Shown: positions 35,742 to 43,904 of the stretch, in pieces
Numbering within the stretch: the stretch's first letter is position 1
Layout of the letters: each line of letters starts with the position of its first letter
Assembly (NCBI GenBank): GCA_900129675.1
Contig: FSRD01000003.1
Span: 1,240,001-1,304,000 of the forward strand
Origin: Bradyrhizobium erythrophlei
GTDB lineage: Bacteria > Pseudomonadota > Alphaproteobacteria > Rhizobiales > Xanthobacteraceae
Reading direction: 5' to 3'
Length of the DNA: 64,000 nucleotides
Notes under the pieces: model-generated
Told to the model about the DNA's origin: nothing
Seen by the model: the letters and a program-made list of their open reading frames with translations, nothing else
The model's database searches: none
Translations under genes and position numbers: made by a program

Positions 35742-36228
35742 CTGACGATCAAAGATGTCGAAGCGGCAATCGCCAGCGGGTCGATCTTTGCTGCTGGCGG
35801 CGGCGGCTAAGCCGAGCACGTGCGCAAGCTGGGCACGGCTGCGGTAATGGCTGGTCGGCCTGAACTGGTGTCGATTGAGGACGCGCTCGACGACGCGATC
35901 ATCGCAACGGCGGCGGCGATCGGCGCCCCGGCCGGCACGACGGAATGGGAGATGCTTGGCGTCGACCATGTCCGCGCGCCGTCCAGTTGCTGCAGGACGC
36001 ACTTGGCAAGCCCGTTTATGGCTTGATCATCGGCCAGAACGGCATGTCGAGCACGCTCAACGCGTGGCTGCCGAGCGCCTTCCTGGGGGTAAAGGTGACC
36101 GAGTCCTTCGGATTGCCAAGGATCGCATCCCGCTGAGCTCTAGTGTGACCGATCCGAGCGTCTATCCGATCGTCGAGAAGGCGCTCGGGATGGATTTCAC
36201 GGGCTATGCGCTGGGCCGGGCGGCCTGA
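35742..36228 (+). pseudogene. DUF917 (S-methyl thiohydantoin desulfurase-like) pseudogene
   Basis: The region reads LTIKDVEAAIASGSIFAAGG, then a TAA where Trp is expected, then AEHVRKLGTAAVMAGRPELV, APAGTTEWEMLGVDHVRA, a frame change to QLLQDALGKPVYGLIIGQNG, and finally VTDPSVYPIVEKALGMDFTG in another frame. This is the DUF917 fold with one nonsense codon, frameshifts, and a deletion of most of the C-terminal half. DUF917 proteins commonly accompany hydantoin or amino acid degradation genes, which fits the operon downstream. Confidence 0.75.
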
Positions 36229-36244
36229 AACGCTCGGGGAGAGG

Positions 36245-36286
36245 TTTCGCCATCACAATAACGCCCCGTTATGGGTGATGGCGAAA
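36245..36286 (+). promoter_or_regulatory. Strong hairpin upstream of the hydantoin operon
   Basis: TTTCGCCATCAC (36245-36256) and its exact complement (36275-36286) enclose a second perfect arm pair, ATAACG and CGTTAT, giving an almost fully paired 42-base hairpin. It lies 17 bp after the DUF917 remnant and 87 bp before the amidohydrolase start. No T-run follows. It may terminate upstream transcription, stabilise the mRNA 5' end, or act as an operator. Confidence 0.55.
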
Positions 36287-36373
36287 TTGGTATGTTTGGG
36301 TCTGGGGCCGAGCAGCTACCCTGACATCAGTGGCCAACCGGCCAGACAGACAGCATAAACCGGACACCTAACT

Positions 36374-37723
36374 ATGAGTGATTTCGATCTCGTTCTTCGT
36401 GGCAACATCGTTCTGTCCGACCAGATCATCGAGGACGGTTATGTCGCCGTTACCGGCGGCAAGGTTGGCGCTGTCGGCGCAGGTACCCAGCCTTCTGCGC
36501 GCGAGACGCAGGATTTCCGCGGCCAGTGGATCATCCCGGGCGTGATCGACGGTCAGGTCCATTCCGGCAGCCAGGCCAATCACGAGGGCATTGGCATGTG
36601 CTCGCGCGCCGCTGCGGCCGGCGGTGTCACCGTCATGGTCGACATGCCCTATGACGAGCCCGAGCCCGTAACCAATGCTAAGCTTTTCAACGAGAAGGTC
36701 GCGCTTGTCGAGCGCGATGCGCATGTCGACGTTGCGCTCTATGCTACGATCACGATCGAAAACGGCCTGCATGCCATCCCGGGCTTGGTCGATGCCGGCG
36801 CATGCGCCTTCAAGTTCTCGACTTTCGAGGCCAATCCGACGCGCTTCCCGCGCATCGGCGACGACACGCTCTACGAGGCGTTCAAGCTAATCGAGCCGAC
36901 GGGCCTGCTCTGCGGCGTGCACAACCAAGACCAGGAAATGACGCGCCGGAATATCGCGCGCCTGATCGAGGCCGGCGATATCGGCTCGGACGCCTTCCTG
37001 CGCGCGCATACCCCGTTGGTCGAGAACCTCGCCACCGCGCGCATCTACGAGATCGGCGCCGAGACCGGCGCCCGCGCCCATGCGGTGCACGTCTCGACCT
37101 CGCGCGGTTTCGAGATCTGCAACCTCTACAAGCGTGCCGGCTACAAGGCGACAGTCGAGAGCTGCGTGCAGTACTTCATGCTCAACGCGGAAGAGCATGG
37201 GCCGCGCTTCGGTGCCAAGATCAAGCACTACCCGCCAATCCGGCCGAAGGCGGAAAGCGAACTGCTGTGGAGCCATCTCGCCGCCGGCCATTGCGACTTC
37301 ATCTCCTCCGACCACGTCTCCTGGGGGCTGGAGAAGAAGGGCGATCCCAACATCTTCAAGAACACGTCGGGCGGTCCTGGCATCGAGACATTGCTGCCGG
37401 CGCTGTGGACAGGCTGCGAGGAGCGGGGCATTTCGCCGACTGTGGCGGTGAAGCAGCTCTGCGAAGGGCCGGCGAAGGCCTTCCTGCTTGCCGACAAGGG
37501 GCGTCTCGCCCCCGGTTCCGATGCCGACATCGTCGTGCTCGAGCCCGGCCGCTTCGCCCATGATCCGAGCAAGAGCCTCGCTGCGGTGAAGTGGAGCTCG
37601 TTCGAGGGCCGCGAATTCCGCGTGCGGGTGGCCGCGACCTATGTCCGTGGAGCTCTCGCCTGGGATGGCGCGAAGATCTGCAACAAGGCGGGTGACGGCC
37701 GCTTCCTGCGGCCTGCAGCGTAA
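36374..37723 (+). CDS. Cyclic amidohydrolase (dihydropyrimidinase/allantoinase/hydantoinase family)
   Basis: The 449-residue protein is a metal-dependent amidohydrolase. PGVIDGQVHSG stands where most hydantoinases have D-x-H-x-H, so the first metal His is Gln, a variant known in some dihydroorotases. The carboxylated Lys is in ACAFKFSTFEAN, further His ligands in LLCGVHNQDQE and HAVHVSTSRG, and the Asp in FISSDHVSW. It should open the ring of a hydantoin, allantoin or dihydropyrimidine to give an N-carbamoyl product for the next enzyme. It is the first gene of the forward operon. Confidence 0.85.
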   Translation: MSDFDLVLRGNIVLSDQIIEDGYVAVTGGKVGAVGAGTQPSARETQDFRGQWIIPGVIDGQVHSGSQANHEGIGMCSRAAAAGGVTVMVDMPYDEPEPVTNAKLFNEKVALVERDAHVDVALYATITIENGLHAIPGLVDAGACAFKFSTFEANPTRFPRIGDDTLYEAFKLIEPTGLLCGVHNQDQEMTRRNIARLIEAGDIGSDAFLRAHTPLVENLATARIYEIGAETGARAHAVHVSTSRGFEICNLYKRAGYKATVESCVQYFMLNAEEHGPRFGAKIKHYPPIRPKAESELLWSHLAAGHCDFISSDHVSWGLEKKGDPNIFKNTSGGPGIETLLPALWTGCEERGISPTVAVKQLCEGPAKAFLLADKGRLAPGSDADIVVLEPGRFAHDPSKSLAAVKWSSFEGREFRVRVAATYVRGALAWDGAKICNKAGDGRFLRPAA

Positions 37724-37734
37724 AGCTACGACCG

Positions 37735-38979
37735 ATGTCGATCGACGCAGATCGCTTGTGGCGGCGCACCGAAGCGCTGTCGAAGATCACCGATCCCGAT
37801 CGTCCCTGGACGCGGCGTTCCTTTACGCCGCGCTTCCTCGAAGGACGCAAATGGCTGGCGGCGGAGTTTCATGCCGCCGGTCTTGAGACGACGATCGACG
37901 CCGGTGGCAATCTCGTCGGCCGGCTCGCTGGTGCCGATCCGTCGCTGAAGCCGATCATGATCGGCTCGCATTCGGACACGGTGCCGTCCGGCGGACGTTA
38001 TGACGGGATTCTCGGTGTGCTGGCGGGGCTGGAAGTCGCGCAGAGTTTCATCGAGCGCGGCGACCGGCTGCGGCATTCCCTCGAGGTCTATGACTTCCTG
38101 GCCGAGGAGCCGAGCGAGTTCGGTCTCTCCTGCATCGGCAGCCGCGCTCTCGCCGGCGTGCTCTCCAACGAGATGCTGGAGATGAAGCGCCCCGACGGCA
38201 TGACGCTGCGCGAAGGCATCCAATTCGCCGGCGGGCGGCCTGACAGTCTCGCTTCGATGCGGCGCGCCGCCGACAGCATCGCGGCCTATGTCGAGGTCCA
38301 TATCGAGCAGGGTCGCGTCCTGGAGAACGAAGGGATCGCGATTGGTGTCGTCACCGACATCGTCGGGATCCGGCGCGAGCGCATCACGGTCTCGGGCCGC
38401 GCCGATCACGCCGGTGCGACGCCGATGCCTTTACGCGCAGATGCGCTCGTCGGCGCTGCAAAGCTGATCGAGGCCGCCCATGAACGTGCCAGTGCGCGTT
38501 CGAACGGCCCCCAGCCGCTAGTCGCCACGTTCGGTCGCATCGAAATCAGCCCCAATGCCGCGAATGCAGTTCCAGGAGAGGCTGTTCTGACGCTCGAGGT
38601 GCGCTCGGGTAACGAGGCGGCGGTCAAGGCGTTCGGCGATGCGCTGGTGCGCGAGCTGACGCCGGCGCTGGCAGAATTGCGTCTCGGCGTGCGGTCCGAG
38701 CCGATCAGTCATGTGCCGCCGACGGCTTGCGCGCCGGCAGTGTGCTCGGCGATCGCGACTGCCGCGGCCTCGCTCGGTCTGTCGACGCGGGAGCTGCCGA
38801 GTGGTGCCGGCCATGACGGCGTGTTCGTCGCCCGTACCGGCCCGATCGGGATGATCTTCATTCCCTGCCTTGACGGCCGCAGCCATGCGCCGGAGGAATC
38901 GATCGAGCCGCATCAGGCCGCGGACGGCGCGCGCGTTCTCGCCGAAACGGTACGCCTGCTCGACGCGACGCTCGGCTGA
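37735..38979 (+). CDS. N-carbamoyl-L-amino acid hydrolase/allantoate amidohydrolase (M20 family)
   Basis: The 414-residue enzyme has MIGSHSDTVPSGGRYDGILG with metal-binding His and Asp, YDFLAEEPSEFGLSCIGSRA with the catalytic/bridging Glu pair, YVEVHIEQGRVLENEGIAIG, SGRADHAGATPM and SGAGHDGVF near the end. This family removes the carbamoyl group from N-carbamoyl amino acids or allantoate. It lies 11 bp after the amidohydrolase gene and gives the second step of a hydantoin or ureide pathway. Confidence 0.9.
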   Translation: MSIDADRLWRRTEALSKITDPDRPWTRRSFTPRFLEGRKWLAAEFHAAGLETTIDAGGNLVGRLAGADPSLKPIMIGSHSDTVPSGGRYDGILGVLAGLEVAQSFIERGDRLRHSLEVYDFLAEEPSEFGLSCIGSRALAGVLSNEMLEMKRPDGMTLREGIQFAGGRPDSLASMRRAADSIAAYVEVHIEQGRVLENEGIAIGVVTDIVGIRRERITVSGRADHAGATPMPLRADALVGAAKLIEAAHERASARSNGPQPLVATFGRIEISPNAANAVPGEAVLTLEVRSGNEAAVKAFGDALVRELTPALAELRLGVRSEPISHVPPTACAPAVCSAIATAAASLGLSTRELPSGAGHDGVFVARTGPIGMIFIPCLDGRSHAPEESIEPHQAADGARVLAETVRLLDATLG

Positions 38980-38982
38980 CGC

Positions 38983-39654
38983 ATGGAATGGGCCGTCACC
39001 GATCTTGCGGAGCGCGATGTCTACAAGCTGCTTGTCAACACGGTGTTGCCGCGCCCGATCGCGCTCGTCACCACGGTGAATGCGCAGGGGCGTGCCAACG
39101 CCGCGCCCTTCAGCTTCTTCAACGTCTTCAGCCATGCGCCGCCGGTCGTCGTGCTCGGTATCGAAGGCCGCGACGCGGGCGACGCGCCCCTGAAGGACAC
39201 GATGCGAAACATTCGCGCGACGGGAACCTTCGTTGTCAATCTCGTCGACAGGGCGCTCGTCGACGCGATGCAGGTCTGTGCGATCGATTTTCCCGGCGAT
39301 GTCGACGAGATCGCGGTTGCCGGACTTGAAACCGCGCCGGGCCGCAAGGTCGCTGCGCCTCGATTGGCTCAATCGCCGGTTCAGCTTGAATGCCGAGAGA
39401 TAGTGTCGCTGTCTCTCGGCACGCGCCATCGCAATCTCGTCGTCGGCGAAGTCCAGCACATCCACATTCGCGATGGGGCTGTCGATGAGCGGCTGCATGT
39501 CGACATTGACAAGCTGGACCTCGTGGGCCGCCTGCACGGAGCAGATTGGTACGTCACCGTGCGCGACCGCTTCCAGGCGCCGCGCCAGACGCTCGATACA
39601 TGGCGCGCGCGACAGAATGCGCTGCGCACCAAGCCTGAAGGAGAGGCCCTGTGA
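38983..39654 (+). CDS. Flavin reductase-like FMN-binding protein
   Basis: The 223-residue protein has the split-barrel pattern: VLPRPIALVTTVNAQGRANA, then APFSFFNVFSHAPPVVVLGI, DTMRNIRATGTFVVNLVDR and LECR...VVGEVQHIHIRDG. Members bind FMN and reduce free flavins or act as oxidoreductase components. It is tightly packed (3 bp after the carbamoylase, 4-bp overlap with the racemase). A 10-bp perfect hairpin lies inside the coding sequence (39391-39400 with 39412-39421). Its exact step is unknown. Confidence 0.85.
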   Translation: MEWAVTDLAERDVYKLLVNTVLPRPIALVTTVNAQGRANAAPFSFFNVFSHAPPVVVLGIEGRDAGDAPLKDTMRNIRATGTFVVNLVDRALVDAMQVCAIDFPGDVDEIAVAGLETAPGRKVAAPRLAQSPVQLECREIVSLSLGTRHRNLVVGEVQHIHIRDGAVDERLHVDIDKLDLVGRLHGADWYVTVRDRFQAPRQTLDTWRARQNALRTKPEGEAL

Positions 39655-40340
39655 GCGGCACGATTTATGTCCTCAACCCCAACTCGAACACCGCGGTGAC
39701 GGCCGGGATCGATACTGCCGTCGTGCCGCTCCGCTCGGCCGATGGCCCGGCGATCGAATGCCTTACCCTGGCCGAGGGCCCTCGGGGCATCCAATCGCAG
39801 CGCGACATTGATGGCCTGATCTCGCCCATGTTGAGGCAGGCGGCCGCGCTTGAGAACGACGCTTCGGCCTTCGTCATTGCCTGCTTTTCCGATCCCGGCA
39901 TGTACGCCCTGCGCGAGCAGAGCGAGAAGCCGGTGCTCGGTATCGCCGAGTGCGGGGTTCTAACCGCGCTGACACTTGGCCAGCGTTTCGGCGTGATCGC
40001 CATTCTGCCGGCCTCGATTCCGCGTCATTTGCGTTATTTCGGCGCGATGGGCGTGACGGATCGCCTGGCCGGCGATTTGTCCATCGGGCTGACCGTGGCC
40101 GAACTCGCCAATGACGCGCGGACCATGGAACGGATGACCGATGTCGGACGCACGTTGCGCGACACCCATCACGCCGATGTGCTGGTGATGGGCTGCGCCG
40201 GCATGGCGCGCTTCCGCGAGCTGCTGGAGAAGGCGCTTGGTGTGCCCGTGGTCGAACCGACGCAGGCCGCGGTGACCATGGCGATTGGTCGTGCCCGACT
40301 CGGCTGGGGAGGGCGTTCGCTCCGGGGGATTTCTACGTAA
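39651..40340 (+). CDS. Asp/Glu/hydantoin racemase family protein
   Basis: The 229-residue protein starts at a GTG and has the family pattern IYVLNPNSNTAVTAGID, AFVIACFSDPGMYALRE with the first catalytic Cys, and ADVLVMGCAGMARFRELLEK with the second. These enzymes racemise 5-substituted hydantoins or amino acids. Its place between carbamoylase and oxidase genes supports hydantoin use, because a racemase lets both enantiomers be consumed. Confidence 0.9.
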   Translation: MSGTIYVLNPNSNTAVTAGIDTAVVPLRSADGPAIECLTLAEGPRGIQSQRDIDGLISPMLRQAAALENDASAFVIACFSDPGMYALREQSEKPVLGIAECGVLTALTLGQRFGVIAILPASIPRHLRYFGAMGVTDRLAGDLSIGLTVAELANDARTMERMTDVGRTLRDTHHADVLVMGCAGMARFRELLEKALGVPVVEPTQAAVTMAIGRARLGWGGRSLRGIST

Positions 40341-41761
40341 TGGATCTGATTGCGCGCATCGCCGCCATCGTCGGCGAGAAGCATGTGTTTGTCGACGCCG
40401 AAGCACAGGCGCCGTTTCTCACGGACTGGCTCGGCAAATATCGGGGCGCGGCTGCTGCAATCGTTCGGCCTGGCTCGACTGAGGACGTGGCCGCTGTGCT
40501 TGCGCTTTGCGCGGCGCGCAAGATTCCGATCGTGCCTCAGGGCGGCAATACCAGCATGTCGGGCGGCGCGACCCCTGACATGTCGGGGCGCGCCGTGGTG
40601 TTGTCATTGACGCGGATGAACCGCGTCCGGGCGGTCGATCCGGTCGGTAACACGATGACCGTCGATGCCGGCGTCGTCCTCGCCAAGGTCCAGGAGGCGG
40701 CGAAGGCAGCTGGGCGCTTCTTTCCGCTCAGCCTCGGGGCCGAGGGCAGTTGCACCATTGGCGGCAATCTTGCGGCCAATGCCGGCGGTGTTGCGGTGCT
40801 GCGCTACGGCACCATGCGAGAACTGACGCTCGGGCTCGAGGTCGTGCTGCCGGACGGGCGCATCTGGGACGGCCTCACCGCATTGCGCAAGGACAATACC
40901 GGCTACGCATTGCGCGATCTGTTCATCGGATCGGAAGGCACTCTGGGCGTCATCACCGGCGCTGTGCTGAAGCTGTTCCCGCAGCCGATGGCGCGCGCGA
41001 CGGCCTTTGTCGCGGTCAATGACGCAAGCGCGGCGCTGGCACTGCTGTCGTCGGTGCGCGCGCGGTCCGGCGATCGTCTGACGGCCTTCGAATTTATGAC
41101 CGGCGATTGCCTGTCCCTCATCCTGAAGCACATATCGGACGCGCGGCTGCCGCTCGGAGCACCGCCACCGGCTGCGGTGCTGATCGAACTGTCCGATGCG
41201 GATGACGAGCTGGAACTGACGGGGCGGCTCGAAAGCGCGCTGGTCGAAGCCGCTGAAGCAGACATCGTGCTCGACGCCGCCATTGCGCAGGACGGCGCGC
41301 AGTCCAAGGCGTTCTGGCGTATCCGCGAAGGCGTCTCGCAAGCCCTGGTGCGCGAAGGCAAGGCAGCCAAGCACGATGTCTCGGTTCCTGTCGCCGCAAT
41401 TGCCGATTTCGTTGCCGCAGCCGACGCGGCGGTGACTGCTGCCGCGCCCGGCGTGCGCCCGATCGTGTTTGGCCATCTCGGCGACGGCAACCTGCACTAC
41501 AATCTTCTGCCTCCCGTCGGGCTCGGCGACACGGAGTTCGCCGCTCTCGCGCCGGGCCTTACCCACATCGTGCATGACGAGACGCGCAGGCGGCGCGGTT
41601 CGATCAGCGCCGAACATGGCATCGGGCAGCTTCGCGTTTCGGAGATGCCGCGCTGCAAGGCCCCGATCGAGCTGGAATTGATGCGCTCTCTCAAGGGCTT
41701 GTTCGATCCCGACGGCCTGCTCAATCCGGGCAAGCTTCTGCCCGGCCCTGCCGAAAACTGA
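40340..41761 (+). CDS. FAD-linked oxidase (GlcD/D-lactate dehydrogenase family)
   Basis: The 473-residue protein has an FAD-binding PCMH domain (PIVPQGGNTSMSGGATPDMS, LSLGAEGSCTIGGNLAANAG, FIGSEGTLGVITGAVLKLF) and the FAD-oxidase C-terminal domain ending GSISAEHGIGQLR and LFDPDGLLNPGKLLPG. Relatives oxidise D-2-hydroxy acids to 2-oxo acids. It overlaps the racemase stop by one base. It may oxidise a hydroxy acid formed from the carbon skeleton of the hydantoin (inference). Confidence 0.9.
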   Translation: MDLIARIAAIVGEKHVFVDAEAQAPFLTDWLGKYRGAAAAIVRPGSTEDVAAVLALCAARKIPIVPQGGNTSMSGGATPDMSGRAVVLSLTRMNRVRAVDPVGNTMTVDAGVVLAKVQEAAKAAGRFFPLSLGAEGSCTIGGNLAANAGGVAVLRYGTMRELTLGLEVVLPDGRIWDGLTALRKDNTGYALRDLFIGSEGTLGVITGAVLKLFPQPMARATAFVAVNDASAALALLSSVRARSGDRLTAFEFMTGDCLSLILKHISDARLPLGAPPPAAVLIELSDADDELELTGRLESALVEAAEADIVLDAAIAQDGAQSKAFWRIREGVSQALVREGKAAKHDVSVPVAAIADFVAAADAAVTAAAPGVRPIVFGHLGDGNLHYNLLPPVGLGDTEFAALAPGLTHIVHDETRRRRGSISAEHGIGQLRVSEMPRCKAPIELELMRSLKGLFDPDGLLNPGKLLPGPAEN

Positions 41762-41769
41762 GGATTGTC

Positions 41770-42699
41770 ATGGCGTTGTTGGATGAAGGCGCGAAGGGCG
41801 TCTATGTAATCGCGGTCACCCCGTTCGCGGAAGATGGCTCGCTCGACCTGCCGAGTGCCGACCGCATGGTCGATTTCTATCTGGAGAAGGGCGCTACCGG
41901 CCTCACGGTGCTCGGCATGATGGGCGAGGCGCCGAAGTTGACGGCCGAGGAATCTCGCACTTTCGTGCGCCGCGTTTTGGCGCGCGTGAACGGTCGCGTT
42001 CCGGTCGTGGTCGGCGTCTCGGCTCCGGGTTTTGCCGCGATGCGCGAACTGAGCGAGAGCGTCATGGGTGACGGCGCTGCCGGAGTGATGGTGGCGCCGG
42101 CGGCGACCTTGCGGACCGATGACCAGATCATCTCCTATTACGACATGGTTGCCAAGGCGCTGGGGCCGAAGGCGCCTTTCGTGCTGCAGGATTTCCCGAT
42201 CGTCACGAATGTGCAGATTGCGCCATCAGTGATCTTGCGGATCGTCGAGGCCCAGCCGACCTGCGTGATGCTGAAGCACGAGGACTGGCCGGGGCTCGCC
42301 AAGATCTCTGCCCTGCGCGCAGCAAGCGACAGTGGCGCGCGGCGCATCTCGATCCTCGCCGGCAACGGCGCGATGTTCCTGCCCGAAGAATTGTCGCGAG
42401 GCGCCGATGGCGCCATGACCGGCTTCGCATATCCCGAGATGATGGTCGATGTCTGGAAGGCGCATGCGGCGGGAGACGTCGAGCGCGCTCATGACCTGTT
42501 CGACGCCTATCTGCCGCTGGCGCGCTACGAGCAGCAGCCCGGACATGGGCTCGCCATCCGCAAGTATCTGCTCGCCAAGCGCGGTGCGATCGCATCAGGT
42601 GCGGTGCGCAAACCCGGCTCAACCCTCTCGGCGGCCGATATCGCCGACATCGAACGCCTCGTCGCACGTCAAGCGCGACGCCTGAAGGACATCAACTGA
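41770..42699 (+). CDS. DapA/N-acetylneuraminate lyase family aldolase
   Basis: The 309-residue protein is a class I aldolase barrel: GVYVIAVTPFAEDGSLDLPS, LGMMGEAPKLTAEES, and the Schiff-base Lys in TCVMLKHEDWPG. It could cleave a 2-oxo acid produced by the FAD oxidase upstream; true dihydrodipicolinate synthase is unlikely in this context. It is the last complete gene of the operon. Confidence 0.88.
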   Translation: MALLDEGAKGVYVIAVTPFAEDGSLDLPSADRMVDFYLEKGATGLTVLGMMGEAPKLTAEESRTFVRRVLARVNGRVPVVVGVSAPGFAAMRELSESVMGDGAAGVMVAPAATLRTDDQIISYYDMVAKALGPKAPFVLQDFPIVTNVQIAPSVILRIVEAQPTCVMLKHEDWPGLAKISALRAASDSGARRISILAGNGAMFLPEELSRGADGAMTGFAYPEMMVDVWKAHAAGDVERAHDLFDAYLPLARYEQQPGHGLAIRKYLLAKRGAIASGAVRKPGSTLSAADIADIERLVARQARRLKDIN

Positions 42700-42837
42700 T
42701 GGAACCTTCCGCACCCGCGCGAACGAACCAATCTGGAGTTCGTAAGGCTTGAATATCACATCAAACAATTGCTACGCGCTGAGGTGAAGAAGCTTGGTGT
42801 CGTTTAGCTCGCGTCCCGTTCGAAAGGAATTCTCTGC

Positions 42838-43254
42838 ATGAAAAACTTCGACCTCATCTTGCGTGGAGGGAGATGCATACTGCCATGGGGGGAAGAGATC
42901 ACGGGTGTCGGCGTCATTGCCGGACGTATTTCCGAGATCGGCGATCTCAGCACAGCGAAGGCGCAGTCCGTAATAGATTGCCGAGGGTTGCATGTCCTGC
43001 CCGGGCTGACGGACGCGCATGTTCATCTTCGTGATCCTGGTGATCCGACAGTCGAAACCATGGAGGCAGGAACCAAAGGTGCGGTTCTCGGCGGTCTGAC
43101 ATCGATTTTCGATATGCCCAATACGGCGCCTCCTCTTACAAGCAAGGAGGCGCTTGATACGAAGCGGGACTACGCCGAGGGTCGTAGCTGGTGCGACATC
43201 GGTTTCTACGTCTCGGCGGCAAATTCCAACGTGTCCGAACTAGCAGTCTGCTGA
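42838..43254 (+). pseudogene. Dihydroorotase/hydantoinase, truncated after 138 residues
   Basis: The N-terminal third of a cyclic amidohydrolase is present: MKNFDLILRGGRCILP, LPGLTDAHVHLRDPGDP with the normal D-x-H-x-H metal motif, and LTSIFDMPNTAPPLTSKE. The frame ends at 43252-43254, where IS1182-like sequence begins. The carboxylated Lys and remaining ligands are lost, so it is inactive. An intact copy would probably have duplicated the function of the gene at 36374 with a different metal site. Confidence 0.85.
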
Positions 43255-43255
43255 A

Positions 43256-43594
43256 GAACCCCTCGCCACGGGGGGCTTGATGATTCACTTTATCATCTCG
43301 AATCGGCGGAGACGATCATGCGTGGCAGGCTCGTGGATCAGGGCGGGTTGTTTTCGTACATCGCGCCTGAGAAGCGGGTGCCAGCGAACCATCCGCTGCG
43401 GAAGATCCGGGAGCTTGTCCGGGATGTTTTGGGTGAGTTGAATCTTAGCCTTGGGAAGCTTTACTCCAGCGAGGGACGTCCCTCGATCCCCCCGGAGCAT
43501 TGCTGAGTGCCTTGCTGCTGCAGGCGTTTTACGGCATCCGGTCGGAGCGCCAGTTGATGGAGCAGTTGGACTATAATCTTTTGTACCGCTGGTA
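43256..43594 (+). mobile_element. IS1182-family fragment (5' end only)
   Basis: A frame from 43318 begins MRGRLVDQGGLFSYIAPEKR, then HPLRKIRELVRDVLGELNL and RPSIPPEH. It hits a stop at 43504-43506, while the next frame continues ALLLQAFYGIRSERQLMEQL and LLYRW. This is the N-terminus of an IS1182 transposase with a frameshift, cut off near 43594. A dyad-containing leader (43256-43300) precedes it. The catalytic part is missing. Confidence 0.75.
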
Positions 43595-43701
43595 GAGAGC
43601 CTCAGAAAGCAAAAGCAATCCGCTTCAGATCAACCGGCCACTTGACCTTCTTATCCCTCAACGACATCATCAAATCGACCCATGCGATTGACGCCAAGGG
43701 T

Positions 43702-43759
43702 GGCCGGCTTCCGATCGGAATACCCGGCCGGCTTCAAATTGGAATGCATGGCCGGCTTC
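43702..43759. repeat. Three GGCCGGCTTC repeats at 24-bp period, IS21-like end
   Basis: GGCCGGCTTC occurs at 43702-43711, 43726-43735 and 43750-43759, each followed by a similar spacer (C-x-A-x-x-GGAAT). Regular direct repeats of this kind occur at IS21-family ends as IstA binding sites. No istA or istB is attached, so this is end debris. The surrounding 43595-43904 stretch contains no gene that I can support. Confidence 0.6.
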
Positions 43760-43904
43760 GTCGGTACCCGCACATTGAAATCGCCATGGCAATTCAGTCA
43801 CTCTCCAAGAACGTATATAGGCGTCGAACCTTGACCCCTATGACGTGAAATATATCAGGATGTTATAGCGCCTATCGGCGTCCAGACCCCACGCCGATTT
43901 ACAG

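Noticed and set aside
38518..39537. A 339-codon minus-strand frame across the carbamoylase and flavin reductase genes
   Set aside because: Its product is an Arg/Asp-rich antisense translation with no domain; the forward genes have clear motifs and tight spacing.
40604..41617. A 337-codon minus-strand frame opposite the FAD oxidase gene
   Set aside because: It is a shadow of the oxidase frame without ribosome site or recognisable motifs.
43702..43759. Three regularly spaced repeats considered as a mini CRISPR array
   Set aside because: Repeats are 10 bp with 14-bp similar spacers, which fits IS21 end motifs rather than CRISPR.
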